A DNA stretch of 64,000 nt from Amycolatopsis mediterranei (GTDB lineage Bacteria > Actinomycetota > Actinomycetes > Mycobacteriales > Pseudonocardiaceae): assembly GCF_026017845.1 (NCBI RefSeq), contig NZ_CP100416.1:2016200-2080199 (forward strand). Direction: 5' to 3'. The position numbers and the translations under genes are program-made. Positions within the stretch are counted from its first letter, which is position 1; the number at the start of each line of letters is the position of its first letter. Positions 18,493-28,129 of this stretch are shown one piece after another. The notes below the pieces were generated by a model. It made no database searches, had not been told where the DNA came from, and saw only the letters and a program-made list of their open reading frames with translations.

Positions 18493-19856
18493 CCAGCAGT
18501 TTCGACGTCCTCAACCCCGCCACCGAGGAGGTGGTGCGGACGGTCCCGCTGACCAGCGCCGAAGAGACCGACGCGGCGATCGCCCGCGCGCACGCGGCGT
18601 TCCCGGCGTGGCGCGACGTCGCCCCCGGCGACCGCGCCCGGCTGCTGCGCCGCTTCGCCGACGCCGTCGAGGCCGACATCGAGCACCTCGCGCGGCTGGA
18701 GGTCGAAAACTCCGGGCACACGATCGGCAACGCCCGTTGGGAGGCGGGCAACGTCCGCGACGTCCTCAACTACTACTCGGCCGCGCCGGAACGCCTGATC
18801 GGCAAGCAGATCCCGGTGCCGGGCGGCATCAACGTCACCTTCCAGGAGCCCCTGGGCGTGGTCGGCGTGATCGTGCCGTGGAACTTCCCGATGCCGATCG
18901 CCGGCTGGGGGTTCGCGCCCGCGCTCGCCGCCGGGAACACCGTCGTCCTCAAACCGGCCGAGCTGACGCCGCTGACCGCGATCCGGCTGGCCGAGCTGGC
19001 GCGCGAGGCGGGCATCCCGGAGGACGTCTTCCAGGTGCTGCCCGGCAAGGGGTCCGTGGTCGGGCAGCGGTTCGTCGAGCACCCGGCCGTGCGGAAGGTC
19101 GTGTTCACCGGCTCGACCGAGGTCGGCAAGCAGATCATGGCGGGCTGCGCGGCGCAGGTGAAGCGCGTGACGCTGGAGCTGGGCGGCAAGAACGCCAACA
19201 TCGTCTTCGCCGACTCCGACCTGGAAAAAGCCGCGGCGACCGCGCCCTACGGCGTCTTCGACAACGCCGGCCAGGACTGCTGCGCCCGCTCGCTCATCCT
19301 GGTGCAGGCGAGCGCGTACGACCGGTTCATGGAGCTGCTCGAACCCGCGGTGCACGGCGTCGTCGTCGGCGACCCCGGCGACGAGAAGACCGAGATGGGG
19401 CCGCTGATCTCGGCCGCGCACCGGGAGAAGGTCGCCTCCTACGTGCCGGACGACGCGCCCGTCGCGTTCCGCGGCACCGCCCCCGCGGGCCGCGGCTTCT
19501 GGTTCCCGCCGACCGTCCTCACCCCGCCGGACCTGCGGCACCCGGTCGCGGCGGAGGAGGTCTTCGGCCCGGTCGTCGCCGTCGTGCCGTTCGCGGAGGA
19601 AGCCGACGCGATCCGGATGGCCAACGCGACCGAGTACGGCCTGTCCGGGTCGATCTGGACCCGCGACGCCGGCCGCGCGTTCCGGGTCGCGCGTGGCGTC
19701 GAAGCCGGCAACCTCTCGGTGAACTCGCACTCTTCGGTGCGCTACTGGACGCCGTTCGGCGGCTTCAAGCAGTCCGGCCTCGGCCGCGAGCTCGGCCCGG
19801 ACGCCGCCGCGGCGTTCACCGAAACCAAGAACGTCTTTCTGAGCACGGAGGAGTAA
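18489..19856 (+). CDS. NAD(P)-dependent aldehyde dehydrogenase (gamma-glutamyl-aminoaldehyde type)
   Basis: The 455-residue ALDH has GVVGVIVPWNFPMPIAGWGFAPALAAGNTVVLKPAE, FTGSTEVGKQI (cofactor loop), the general base Glu in LELGGKN (about 233), and the catalytic Cys in FDNAGQDCCARSLI (about 266). In this operon it would oxidise a gamma-glutamyl amino-aldehyde to the acid, as PuuC does. It overlaps the preceding gene by 4 bases (ATGA) and its TAA is shared with the next ATG (TAATG). Confidence 0.9.
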   Translation: MTSSFDVLNPATEEVVRTVPLTSAEETDAAIARAHAAFPAWRDVAPGDRARLLRRFADAVEADIEHLARLEVENSGHTIGNARWEAGNVRDVLNYYSAAPERLIGKQIPVPGGINVTFQEPLGVVGVIVPWNFPMPIAGWGFAPALAAGNTVVLKPAELTPLTAIRLAELAREAGIPEDVFQVLPGKGSVVGQRFVEHPAVRKVVFTGSTEVGKQIMAGCAAQVKRVTLELGGKNANIVFADSDLEKAAATAPYGVFDNAGQDCCARSLILVQASAYDRFMELLEPAVHGVVVGDPGDEKTEMGPLISAAHREKVASYVPDDAPVAFRGTAPAGRGFWFPPTVLTPPDLRHPVAAEEVFGPVVAVVPFAEEADAIRMANATEYGLSGSIWTRDAGRAFRVARGVEAGNLSVNSHSSVRYWTPFGGFKQSGLGRELGPDAAAAFTETKNVFLSTEE

Positions 19857-20623
19857 TGGTCCAGCGTTTCGAAGGCCGCGTCGCGGTCATCACCGGCGGC
19901 GCGAGCGGCATCGGGCTCGCCTCGGCCCGCCGTCTGGCGAGCGAAGGCGCGAAGGTCGTCATCGGGGACCTGACGCCGGATTCGGGCAAAGCCGCGGCCG
20001 ACGAGATCGGCGGCGCGTTCATCCAGACCGACGTCACCGACGCCGAGCAGGTCGAGAACCTGTTCCACAGCACGGTCGAGCAGTTCGGCTCGGTCGACGT
20101 CGCCTTCAACAACGCCGGCATCTCGCCGCCGGAGGACGACTCCATCCTCACCACCGGCATCGAGGCGTGGGAGCGGGTGCAGCGGGTCAACCTGACGTCG
20201 GTGTACCACTGCTGCAAGGCCGTCCTGCCGCACATGCAGCGCCAGGGCAAGGGCTCGATCATCAACACGGCGTCGTTCGTGGCGGTGATGGGCGCGGCGA
20301 CCTCGCAGATCTCCTACACCGCGTCCAAGGGTGGCGTGCTCGCCATGAGCCGCGAGCTCGGGGTGCAGTTCGCGCGGGAGAACATCCGCGTCAACGCGCT
20401 GTGCCCGGGGCCGGTGAACACCCCACTGCTCAAGGAGCTGTTCGCCAAGGACCCCGAACGCGCGGCGCGGCGGCTGGTGCACGTGCCGGTCGGCCGGTTC
20501 GCCGAGCCGGAGGAGATCGCGGCCGCGGTCGCCTTCCTGGCCAGCGACGACGCCAGCTTCATCACGGCGTCCCAGTTCCTGGTCGACGGCGGCATCTCCG
20601 GCGCGTACGTCACCCCGCTCTAA
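19856..20623 (+). CDS. SDR-family oxidoreductase, last gene of the amine operon
   Basis: The 255-residue classical SDR has the NAD(P) motif TGGASGIG (12-19), NNAGIS (about 84), catalytic Ser in NTASFVAV and YTASKGG (Tyr/Lys, about 156-160). Asp in IGDL after beta-2 suggests NAD preference. Related SDRs follow these synthetase/hydrolase/ALDH genes in many actinomycetes, where they may oxidise an alcohol such as an aminoalcohol derivative. The true substrate is unknown. Its stop overlaps that of the convergent small gene. Confidence 0.85.
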   Translation: MVQRFEGRVAVITGGASGIGLASARRLASEGAKVVIGDLTPDSGKAAADEIGGAFIQTDVTDAEQVENLFHSTVEQFGSVDVAFNNAGISPPEDDSILTTGIEAWERVQRVNLTSVYHCCKAVLPHMQRQGKGSIINTASFVAVMGAATSQISYTASKGGVLAMSRELGVQFARENIRVNALCPGPVNTPLLKELFAKDPERAARRLVHVPVGRFAEPEEIAAAVAFLASDDASFITASQFLVDGGISGAYVTPL

Positions 20624-20817
20624 CGCTTGGTCGGTTTCTTGACGCCGTAGACTTCCCGCAGGTAGCTCCAGGCGGCGTTGAGCTTCTTGCGTTCTTCCGA
20701 GACGAGCTTTTCGCGGCGGCGCAGCACGCGGACGGCGATCTCCGAGGCCAGGAAGGCGCCGGCGGCGAAGGTCAGCACGCCGACGATCAGGGTCAGGGCG
20801 ATGACGGTGGTGGTCAT
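20620..20817 (-). CDS. Small single-pass membrane protein, 65 residues
   Basis: The predicted protein has one N-terminal membrane segment (about 4-27, VIALTLIVGVLTFAAGAFLASEI) and a basic tail with RREKLVSEERKKLNAAWSYLREVYGVKKPTKR, probably helical and cytosolic. I do not recognise the family. Its TAG overlaps the TAA of the convergent SDR gene. It diverges from the regulator at 20890 across a 72-base gap containing an inverted repeat, so the regulator may control it. Confidence 0.65.
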   Translation of the reverse strand: MTTTVIALTLIVGVLTFAAGAFLASEIAVRVLRRREKLVSEERKKLNAAWSYLREVYGVKKPTKR

Positions 20818-20859
20818 GGTGACCAGCGTCGGAGCGCCGTGGGCGGGTTGTCCCTGCGC

Positions 20860-20884
20860 AAAGCTAGCGGGTTTCGTTAGCTTT
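20860..20884. promoter_or_regulatory. Inverted repeat AAAGCTA ... TTAGCTTT (candidate operator and -10)
   Basis: AAAGCTA (20860-20866) and TTAGCTTT (20877-20884) form an inverted repeat between the divergent genes. TTAGCT at 20877-20882 is also a leaderless-type -10, 7 bases before the GTG of the regulator. Autorepression is an inference. Confidence 0.5.
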
Positions 20885-20889
20885 GTGAG

Positions 20890-22194
20890 GTGACGCACTG
20901 GCGCGCCGACGAGTGGGCGGAAGCGGTCCGGGCCGGCATCCGCTCCCACGGTCTCTCCCTGGACGAGGCCGCGCGGCGCATCGGCGTCCCGACGTCGACG
21001 CTGCGCAGCTGGATCGAGCACCGGCACGCGCCGAAGGTGACGGTGTTCGACCACTGGGCCCAGCTCGCCGAGGTGACCGGCCTCGGCGAGGCCGAGCTGC
21101 TGCGCGTCGCCGGGGTGCTGCCCGACGCGCTGGCGTCGCCGGTGCACGTCGCCCAGGCGGCGAAGGCGCTGCGGGAGGGCATCGACCAGGCCGGGCAGTT
21201 CCTCCGCCAGGCCACCGTGCTGGTCTACTCCTCGCCCGGCACGCAGGTGGCGAACGCCATCGCCGCGTCGCCGATCGACTGGGAGATCCGGATCCGGTCC
21301 GCCACCCGCGGCGACGAGATCCGCATCACCTACCATCACTACGTCGGGATCGTGGCGCCGCGGGACCTGCCCTACGACGACGCCGAGGTGCGCCGCATCC
21401 TCGAGCACGACGTCCTCGGCGAGCTGTGGCGGCCGCTCGGGCTGTACTGGCGGGTCGCCGAGGTGCACGACTGGCACGAGCCGCCCCGGCTGGTCATCCA
21501 GGTGCCCGAGCAGGAGGCGACGCGGCCGCCCGTGCCGTCGCCGGTCGTCTCCGCGCCGCCGGTGGTCGTGCTGTCGCCGATCTGGGGCTACGGCGAGCTG
21601 CTGGCCTCGCTGGTCGCCGACGGCCTCGGGTTCGGCAACGTCGACTTCCGCTACTTCGGCCTGCCGGACGAGATGGCCGACCGGGTCCGGATCACCGCTC
21701 GTGAGCTGGCCGAACCCGCGCCCCGGCTGGTGCACTCGGTACCGCCGATCATGCTGCTGCACGGCCTGGCCGTGCCGGATCTGGCCGGACGGCTCCCGGT
21801 CGTGGTCCGCTACGGCCCCCGCATGCGCGCCCGCGCCGCCCGCATCTACCGCGAGCCGCTGCTCGAGGCGGGGTTCGCGGACCCCTTGGAAGGCGCCCGC
21901 GCGATCGAGGAGGCGATTGCGGTCCCGCCGGGCTGTGCGTACTTCGAGGTGACCCTGGCCGACGCCGACGTCTTCGACGGCGACCGTCCCTCGCTGGACC
22001 GGCTCAACGACTCGGTGGCGTGGCACGCCGAGCAGCTCGTCGAGCAGGTCCTGCTGGGCGCGGGCCTGCCCCCGGTACCCCTGGGCGGGCCGCTGAAACG
22101 CCTGGTCCTGCCCTCGGGGAGGGTGCGGCGCCCACCGGCGCTGGCCGGGAAGGTGGTGCGGCGAGCAGCCGGTCGCAGCGGGATCGCAGACTGA
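20890..22194 (+). CDS. Large HTH protein with an uncharacterised C-terminal region
   Basis: The 434-residue protein begins with an XRE/Cro-like HTH (about 8-75: AVRAGIRSHGLSLDEAARRIGVPTSTLRSWIEHRHAP). A second part (about 95-210) has LRQATVLVYSS and VGIVAPRDLPYDDAEVRRIL. A third (about 220-400) has VVVLSPIWGYGELLASLVADGLGFG, LVHSVPPIMLLHGLAVPDL and PPGCAYFEVTLADADVF. I do not recognise the latter two; they look like alpha/beta domains, perhaps binding a ligand. The GTG at 20890 lies 7 bases after a -10-like hexamer, so the mRNA may be leaderless. Confidence 0.7.
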   Translation: MTHWRADEWAEAVRAGIRSHGLSLDEAARRIGVPTSTLRSWIEHRHAPKVTVFDHWAQLAEVTGLGEAELLRVAGVLPDALASPVHVAQAAKALREGIDQAGQFLRQATVLVYSSPGTQVANAIAASPIDWEIRIRSATRGDEIRITYHHYVGIVAPRDLPYDDAEVRRILEHDVLGELWRPLGLYWRVAEVHDWHEPPRLVIQVPEQEATRPPVPSPVVSAPPVVVLSPIWGYGELLASLVADGLGFGNVDFRYFGLPDEMADRVRITARELAEPAPRLVHSVPPIMLLHGLAVPDLAGRLPVVVRYGPRMRARAARIYREPLLEAGFADPLEGARAIEEAIAVPPGCAYFEVTLADADVFDGDRPSLDRLNDSVAWHAEQLVEQVLLGAGLPPVPLGGPLKRLVLPSGRVRRPPALAGKVVRRAAGRSGIAD

Positions 22195-22215
22195 TGTGGT
22201 GTTGGCCGGGTGAAG

Positions 22216-22245
22216 TAGACGGCCGCGGGACGCGCCGGGTACCGT
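22216..22245 (+). promoter_or_regulatory. Possible promoter of the glycine operon
   Basis: TAGACG (22216-22221), an 18-base spacer and TACCGT (22240-22245) precede the riboswitch by about 37 bases. Confidence 0.4.
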
Positions 22246-22281
22246 GACTGCCACAACTGCAGATCGGGCCGTCGAGCCGAG

Positions 22282-22475
22282 GCGGGAGAGCCCTCACGAA
22301 GTCGGTGGGGCACCGAAGGAGCAAACTCCCCGGAATCTCTCAGGTACCCGCTACCGCTTCGCGCGAGGCCACTCTGGAAAGCAGGCGCACCCGCGCCTCA
22401 CCCAAGGTGAAAGCCGTGCTGTGTCTTCTCCCAGCGGCACGGTGAAACTCTCAGGTGCCATGACAGAGGGGGAGT
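22282..22475 (+). ncRNA. Tandem glycine riboswitch upstream of gcvP
   Basis: Two glycine aptamers lie in series. The first (about 22282-22368) has GCGGGAGAGCCC, GCACCGAAGGAGCAA and ATCTCTCAGGTACC. The second (about 22369-22475) has CTCTGGAAAGCAGG, CACCCAAGGTGAAAGCC, GTGAAACTCTCAGGTGCC and GACAGAGGGGG. These match the conserved aptamer cores (CCGAAGG-GCAA and CTCTCAGG). In other bacteria glycine binding turns the gcv operon on. The mechanism here (transcription or translation) is not evident; a GCACCG/CGGTGC hairpin lies between the second aptamer and the ribosome binding site. Confidence 0.93.
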
Positions 22476-22520
22476 TCCCAGCGCACCGTTCTGTCCGGTG
22501 CCCGGCCCGAGGAGCTCCCG

Positions 22521-25370
22521 ATCACTTCTACGCAGTTCGACGCCCGCCACATCGGCCCGTCCGAGGCCGAACGCGCGAAGATGCTGGCCGAGTGCGGCTA
22601 CGGCAGCCTGGACGCCCTGGTCGGCGCGGCCGTCCCCAGCGCCATCCGCGCCACCCGTGACCTGCGGCTCCCGCCCGCCGCGTCCGAAGAGGAAGCCACC
22701 GCGGAGCTGCGCGCCCTCGCCGCGCGCAACCGGCCGATGACGCAGATGATCGGCCTCGGCTACTCCGACACCGTCACGCCCGGCGTGATCCGCCGCAACG
22801 TGCTGGAGAACCCGGCCTGGTACACCGCGTACACGCCCTACCAGCCGGAGATCTCCCAGGGCCGGCTCGAAGCCCTCCTCAACTTCCAGACCATGGTCGC
22901 CGACCTGACCGGCCTGGCCACCGCGAACGCCTCGCTGCTGGACGAGTCGACCGCCGTCGCCGAAGCCGTCACGCTCATGCGCCGCGCGTCGAAGTCCAAG
23001 TCGAACAAGGTCGTCCTCGACGCCGAGTGCCTGCCGCAGACCATCGCCGTCGTGCGCACCCGCGTCGAGGCCCTGGGCATCGAGGTCGAGGTCCGCGACC
23101 TGCTCACCGGCCTGCCGGACGAGTTCTTCGGGGTCGTCGTCCAGTACCCGGGCGCGTCCGGCGTGCTGCGCGGCCGCGGCTTCTACCACGCGATTTCCGA
23201 GTCGGCGAAGGCCGCGGGCGCGCTGTTCACCGTCGCCGCCGACCTCCTCGCGCTCACCCTGATCACCTCGCCCGGCGAGTTCGGCGCGGACGTCGCCGCC
23301 GGGTCGACCCAGCGCTTCGGCGTCCCGCTCGGCTACGGCGGCCCGCACGCCGGGTACATGTCGGTCCGCTCCGGCCTCGAGCGGTCGCTGCCCGGGCGTC
23401 TCGTCGGCGTCTCGGTCGACGCCGACGGCAACTCCGCCTACCGGCTCGCGCTGCAGACGCGTGAGCAGCACATCCGTCGCGAGAAGGCGACGTCCAACAT
23501 CTGCACCGCGCAGGTCCTGCCCGCCGTGCTGGCCGCGATGTACGCGGTCTACCACGGTCCGGACGGCCTGAAGAAGATCGCCCAGCGCGTCCACGGCCTC
23601 GCCGCGGGCTTCGCCGGCGCCCTGCGCCGGACCGGCGTCGAGGTCGTGCACGAGTCGTTCTTCGACACCGTCGTGGCGCACGTCCCCGGCCAGGCCGCCG
23701 AGATCCACGCGGCGGCTCGCGAGGCCGGGATCAACCTCGGGCACGTCGACGCCGACCACGTCCGGGTCGCCTTCGACGAGGTCAGCACCCCCGCCATCGC
23801 CGCGAAGGTCCTGCGCGCGTTCGGGGTCGACGAAGACATCCAAGACGGCCCCGCCCTGCCGGAAAACACTGCGCTGCCCAACGGCCTGGCCCGCGAGAGC
23901 GGCTTCATGGGCCACGAGGTCTTCGGCACCCACCGCTCCGAGACGGCGATGCTGCGCTACCTGCGTCGCCTGGCCGACCAGGATTACGCGCTCGACCGCG
24001 GCATGATCCCGCTCGGCTCCTGCACGATGAAGCTCAACGCCACCACCGAGATGGAGCCGATCAGCTGGCGCGAGTTCGCGGGCATCCACCCGTTCGCGCC
24101 GGCCGAGGACGCTGCCGGGTACCACACGCTGGTGGCGCAGCTGGCCGACTGGCTGGCCGAGGTCACCGGCTACGACAAGGTGTCGCTGCAGCCGAACGCG
24201 GGCAGCCAGGGCGAGCTGGCCGGCCTTCTCGCGATCCGCGCCTACCACCGCGCGAACGGCGACGAAGCCCGTGACGTCTGCCTGATCCCGTCGTCGGCGC
24301 ACGGCACCAACGCCGCGTCCGCGGTGCTCGCCGGGATGCGCGTGGTCGTCGTCAAGTGCACCGACGAGGGCAACGTCGACCTCGCCGACCTGCGGGCCAA
24401 GGTGGACGCCCACCGGGACACGCTCGCCGCGATCATGGTGACGTACCCGTCCACGCACGGCGTGTACGAGCACGACATCGACGAGCTGGCCAAGATCGTC
24501 CACGACGGCGGCGGCCAGGTGTACGTCGACGGCGCGAACCTCAACGCCCTGCTCGGGCTGGCCAAGCCGGGCGAGTTCGGCGGCGACGTCTCGCACCTGA
24601 ACCTGCACAAGACGTTCTGCATCCCGCACGGCGGCGGTGGCCCCGGCGTCGGCCCGGTCGCGGTGCGCGCGCACCTCGCGCCCTACCTGCCGAACCACCC
24701 GCTGCTGGCGGCCGCCGGCCCGGAAACCGGGGTCGGCCCGATCAGCGGCGCCCCCTACGGCTCGGCGTCGATCCTGCCGATTTCCTGGGCCTACGTCCGG
24801 ATGATGGGCGCGCCCGGCCTGACCGCGGCCACCGAGGTCGCCGTGCTGGCCGCGAACTACGTCGCTTCGCGCCTGGCGCCGCACTACCCGGTGCTCTACA
24901 CGGGCCAGGACGGCCTGGTCGCCCACGAGTGCATCCTCGACCTGCGCCAGATCACCAAGGAGACCGGCGTGACGGTCGACGACGTCGCCAAGCGGCTCAT
25001 CGACTACGGCTTCCACGCGCCGACGATGTCGTTCCCGGTCGCGGGCACGCTGATGGTCGAGCCGACCGAGTCCGAGGACCTGGGCGAGATCGACCGGTTC
25101 TGCGACGCGATGATCGCCATCCGCGCCGAGATCGACGAGGTCGCGCAGGGTCGCTGGAGCGCGGAGGAGTCGCCGCTGCGCGGAGCCCCGCACACCGCGG
25201 AGACGCTGGTCGGGGAATGGGACAAGCCGTACAGCCGCGAGCTGGCCGTGTACCCGGCGGGTGTTTCGCGCAAGAACAAGTACTGGCCCCCGGTGCGTCG
25301 CATCGACGGCGCCCGCGGTGACCGTAACCTCGTGTGCTCCTGCCCGCCCCTCAACGCTTACGAAGGCTGA
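22521..25370 (+). CDS. gcvP: Glycine dehydrogenase (decarboxylating), P protein
   Basis: The PLP enzyme decarboxylates glycine and passes aminomethyl to lipoyl-GcvH. The long single-chain form carries the conserved [19 protein letters not shown] start, [14 protein letters not shown] (about 496), [11 protein letters not shown] and [15 protein letters not shown] with the PLP Lys (about 695). The in-frame ATG at 22581 would lose the RHIGP motif, and no ATG, GTG or TTG occurs in frame between it and the stop at 22461. The best ribosome binding site, GAGGAG (22509-22514), lies 6 bases before ATC at 22521, so translation may start at AUC, giving about 949 residues. CTG at 22491 is the alternative. 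Confidence 0.95.
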   Translation: MTSTQFDARHIGPSEAERAKMLAECGYGSLDALVGAAVPSAIRATRDLRLPPAASEEEATAELRALAARNRPMTQMIGLGYSDTVTPGVIRRNVLENPAWYTAYTPYQPEISQGRLEALLNFQTMVADLTGLATANASLLDESTAVAEAVTLMRRASKSKSNKVVLDAECLPQTIAVVRTRVEALGIEVEVRDLLTGLPDEFFGVVVQYPGASGVLRGRGFYHAISESAKAAGALFTVAADLLALTLITSPGEFGADVAAGSTQRFGVPLGYGGPHAGYMSVRSGLERSLPGRLVGVSVDADGNSAYRLALQTREQHIRREKATSNICTAQVLPAVLAAMYAVYHGPDGLKKIAQRVHGLAAGFAGALRRTGVEVVHESFFDTVVAHVPGQAAEIHAAAREAGINLGHVDADHVRVAFDEVSTPAIAAKVLRAFGVDEDIQDGPALPENTALPNGLARESGFMGHEVFGTHRSETAMLRYLRRLADQDYALDRGMIPLGSCTMKLNATTEMEPISWREFAGIHPFAPAEDAAGYHTLVAQLADWLAEVTGYDKVSLQPNAGSQGELAGLLAIRAYHRANGDEARDVCLIPSSAHGTNAASAVLAGMRVVVVKCTDEGNVDLADLRAKVDAHRDTLAAIMVTYPSTHGVYEHDIDELAKIVHDGGGQVYVDGANLNALLGLAKPGEFGGDVSHLNLHKTFCIPHGGGGPGVGPVAVRAHLAPYLPNHPLLAAAGPETGVGPISGAPYGSASILPISWAYVRMMGAPGLTAATEVAVLAANYVASRLAPHYPVLYTGQDGLVAHECILDLRQITKETGVTVDDVAKRLIDYGFHAPTMSFPVAGTLMVEPTESEDLGEIDRFCDAMIAIRAEIDEVAQGRWSAEESPLRGAPHTAETLVGEWDKPYSRELAVYPAGVSRKNKYWPPVRRIDGARGDRNLVCSCPPLNAYEG

Positions 25371-25373
25371 CCC

Positions 25374-26465
25374 GTGTCACGCGAAACTTCCTTGCACGGA
25401 GTCCACAAGGGACTCGGTGCGCTGTTCACCGACTTCGCCGGCTGGTCGATGCCGGTCCGCTACGCCAGCGAGCTGGCCGAGCACAAGGCCGTCCGCGAGG
25501 CGGCCGGGCTGTTCGACCTGTCGCACATGGCCGAAATCCACGTCACCGGCAAGCAGGCGGCGGACGTCCTGGACTTCGCGCTGGTCGGCAACCTGACCGG
25601 CGTCAAGCCGGGCCGGGCGCGGTACACGATGATCTGCAACGAGTCCGGGGGTGTGCTGGACGACCTGGTCGTCTACCGCCTGGCCGACGAGCACTACCTG
25701 GTCGTCGCGAACGCGGGCAACGCGCAGGTCGTCGCGGACGCCCTGGAAGAGCGGGTCGCGGGCTTCGACGCCGTCGTCGACGACCGGTCCGAGACCACCG
25801 CGCTGATCGCCGTCCAGGGCCCGAAGGCCGTCGAGATCCTGAGCGCCGTCACCGACGCGGACCTGGACGCGCTGAAGTACTACGCCAGCGTCCCGGCGTC
25901 GGTGAAGGGCCACGACGTCCTGCTCGCCCGCACCGGTTACACCGGCGAGGACGGCTTCGAGCTGTTCGTCGACGCCGACGAGGCACCCGCGTTGTGGCGG
26001 CTGCTCCTGGAGGCCGGCGAGCCGCACGGCCTGGTCCCGGCGGGCCTCGCCTGCCGCGACACGCTGCGCCTCGAAGCCGGGATGCCGTTGTACGGCAACG
26101 AACTCACCGTCGGGCAGAGCCCGTTCGAAGCCGGGCTCGGCCGCGTGGTCAAGTTCGAGAAGCCGGGCGACTTCGTCGGCCGCGCGGCCCTGGAAGAGCG
26201 GTCCAAGCAGGACGTTCCGCGCGTGCGGGTGGGGCTCAAGGGCGCCGGTCGTCGTGCGCCGCGGCACGGCTACGCGGTGCTGGCCGGCGACACCGAAATC
26301 GGCGAGGTCACCAGCGGCGCCCTGTCGCCGACGCTGGGTTACCCGATCGCCATGGCGTACGTCGATCGGGCGTACGCCGAGCCCGGCACCGAGCTCTCCG
26401 TCGACATCCGGGGCAGGATCGAGCCCGTCGAGGTCGTCGCCCTGCCCTTCTACTCCCGCGCGTAA
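25374..26465 (+). CDS. gcvT: Aminomethyltransferase (glycine cleavage T protein)
   Basis: The 363-residue protein moves the one-carbon unit from aminomethyl-lipoyl-GcvH to tetrahydrofolate. It has DFAGWSMPVRYASELAEHKAVREAAGLFDLSHM at the N-terminus (catalytic Asp in the DLSHM region), the folate-binding region RTGYTGEDGFELF (about 186), AGLACRDTLRLEAGMPLYG and the C-terminal barrel with YPIAMAYVD. GTG at 25374 starts 3 bases after the gcvP stop. Confidence 0.95.
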   Translation: MSRETSLHGVHKGLGALFTDFAGWSMPVRYASELAEHKAVREAAGLFDLSHMAEIHVTGKQAADVLDFALVGNLTGVKPGRARYTMICNESGGVLDDLVVYRLADEHYLVVANAGNAQVVADALEERVAGFDAVVDDRSETTALIAVQGPKAVEILSAVTDADLDALKYYASVPASVKGHDVLLARTGYTGEDGFELFVDADEAPALWRLLLEAGEPHGLVPAGLACRDTLRLEAGMPLYGNELTVGQSPFEAGLGRVVKFEKPGDFVGRAALEERSKQDVPRVRVGLKGAGRRAPRHGYAVLAGDTEIGEVTSGALSPTLGYPIAMAYVDRAYAEPGTELSVDIRGRIEPVEVVALPFYSRA

Positions 26466-26477
26466 GGACTTTTCCCT

Positions 26478-26855
26478 GTGAGCATCCCCGAGAACCTGCA
26501 GTACACCAAGGAACACGAGTGGCTGAAGGTCGAGGACGGCGTGGCCACCGTCGGGATCACCGCCTTCGCCGCCGAATCGCTCGGTGACATCGTGTTCGTC
26601 CAGCTGCCCGACGCGGGCTCGGCCATCACCGCCGGCGAGGTGTTCGGCGAGGTCGAGTCGACCAAGTCGGTCAGCGAGCTGTACGCGCCGGTCTCCGGCG
26701 AGGTCGTCGAGGTGAACGGCACCACATCGGACACCCCCGAGGTCATCAACTCCGACCCCTACACCGAAGGATGGCTGCTGAAGGTGCGTCTGACCGGGGA
26801 CGTGCCGGACCTGCTCGACGCCGCCGCGTACGCCCAGCTCACCCAGGAGAACTGA
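26478..26855 (+). CDS. gcvH: Glycine cleavage system H protein (lipoyl carrier)
   Basis: The 125-residue protein has the lipoyl domain with the modified lysine in [21 protein letters not shown] (about Lys62). The start [21 protein letters not shown] and the [10 protein letters not shown] end are typical. Its stop is shared with the glyA start (TGATG). The lipA gene two positions downstream would supply lipoate. Confidence 0.96.
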   Translation: MSIPENLQYTKEHEWLKVEDGVATVGITAFAAESLGDIVFVQLPDAGSAITAGEVFGEVESTKSVSELYAPVSGEVVEVNGTTSDTPEVINSDPYTEGWLLKVRLTGDVPDLLDAAAYAQLTQEN

Positions 26856-28129
26856 TGACGACGTTCGACCAGCACCTGTCCGAAGTCGACCCCGAGGTCG
26901 CCGCGGCCGTCGCCGACGAACTGAACCGCCAGCAGTCCACCCTGGAGATGATCGCCTCCGAGAACTTCGCCCCGGTGGGCGTGCTCGAAGCGCAGGGCTC
27001 GGTACTGACCAACAAGTACGCCGAGGGCTACCCGGGCCGCCGCTACTACGGCGGCTGCGAGCACGTCGACGTCGTCGAGCAGCTCGCCATCGACCGGGCG
27101 AAGGCTCTGTTCGGCGCCGAGCACGCCAACGTCCAGCCGCACTCCGGCGCGCAGGCCAACGCGGCCGCGATGTTCGCCGTGCTCAAGCCGGGCGACACGA
27201 TCCTCGGCCTCGACCTGGCCCACGGCGGGCACCTGACGCACGGGATGAAGATCAATTTCTCGGGCAAGCTGTACAACGTCGTCGCCTACCACGTCGACAA
27301 AGAGACCGGGATCGTCGACCTCGCCGAGATCGAGCGCCTGGCCGTCGAGCACCGGCCGAAGCTGATCATCGCCGGCTGGTCGGCCTACCCGCGTCAGCTC
27401 GACTTCGCCGAGTTCCGCCGCATCGCCGACCTCGTGGACGCGCGGCTGATGGTGGACATGGCGCACTTCGCCGGGCTGGTCGCGGCCGGGCTGCACCCGT
27501 CGCCGGTGCCGCACGCCGACATCGTCACCACGACCACGCACAAGACCCTCGGCGGCCCGCGCGGCGGGCTCATCCTCTGCCGCGAGGAGCTGGCGAAGAA
27601 GATCAACTCGGCGGTGTTCCCCGGCCAGCAGGGCGGCCCGCTCGAGCACGTCATCGCGGCCAAGGCCGTCGCGCTGAAGATCGCCGCGAGCGACGAGTTC
27701 CGCGAGCGTCAGGAGCGCACCCTGGAGGGTTCGCGGATCCTGGCCGCGCGGCTGTCGCAGGACGACTGCGCTTCGGCTGGTGTCCGCGTGCTGACCGGCG
27801 GCACCGACGTCCACCTGGTGCTGGTCGACCTGGTGCAGTCCGCGCTGGACGGCCAGCAGGCCGAGGACCGGCTGCACGAAGTCGGCATCACGGTCAACCG
27901 CAACGCCGTCCCGTTCGACCCGCGCCCGCCGATGATCACCTCGGGGCTGCGGATCGGCACGCCGGCGCTGGCCACCCGCGGCTTCCGGGCCGACGACTTC
28001 GCCGAGGTCGCCGACGTCATCGCGGAAGCGCTCAAACCGGACTTCGACGACGCCGTGCGTTCGAAGCTCCGCGACCGCGTCGAAACGCTGGCGAAGAAGC
28101 ACCCGCTGTACGCGGACCTTTCCCGATGA
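26855..28129 (+). CDS. glyA: Serine hydroxymethyltransferase
   Basis: The 424-residue PLP enzyme interconverts serine and glycine with methylenetetrahydrofolate. It has [54 protein letters not shown], and the PLP lysine in [14 protein letters not shown] (about 229). The chosen ATG overlaps the gcvH stop by 1 base. An earlier in-frame start would only add codons inside gcvH. Lies in the operon with the cleavage system, so glycine can be both made into and taken from serine. Confidence 0.96.
   Translation: MTTFDQHLSEVDPEVAAAVADELNRQQSTLEMIASENFAPVGVLEAQGSVLTNKYAEGYPGRRYYGGCEHVDVVEQLAIDRAKALFGAEHANVQPHSGAQANAAAMFAVLKPGDTILGLDLAHGGHLTHGMKINFSGKLYNVVAYHVDKETGIVDLAEIERLAVEHRPKLIIAGWSAYPRQLDFAEFRRIADLVDARLMVDMAHFAGLVAAGLHPSPVPHADIVTTTTHKTLGGPRGGLILCREELAKKINSAVFPGQQGGPLEHVIAAKAVALKIAASDEFRERQERTLEGSRILAARLSQDDCASAGVRVLTGGTDVHLVLVDLVQSALDGQQAEDRLHEVGITVNRNAVPFDPRPPMITSGLRIGTPALATRGFRADDFAEVADVIAEALKPDFDDAVRSKLRDRVETLAKKHPLYADLSR

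Noticed and set aside
22398..25193. A long minus-strand open frame under gcvP
   Set aside because: Composition is Arg/Val/Asp/His-rich with no motif, and the plus strand carries a complete gcvP.
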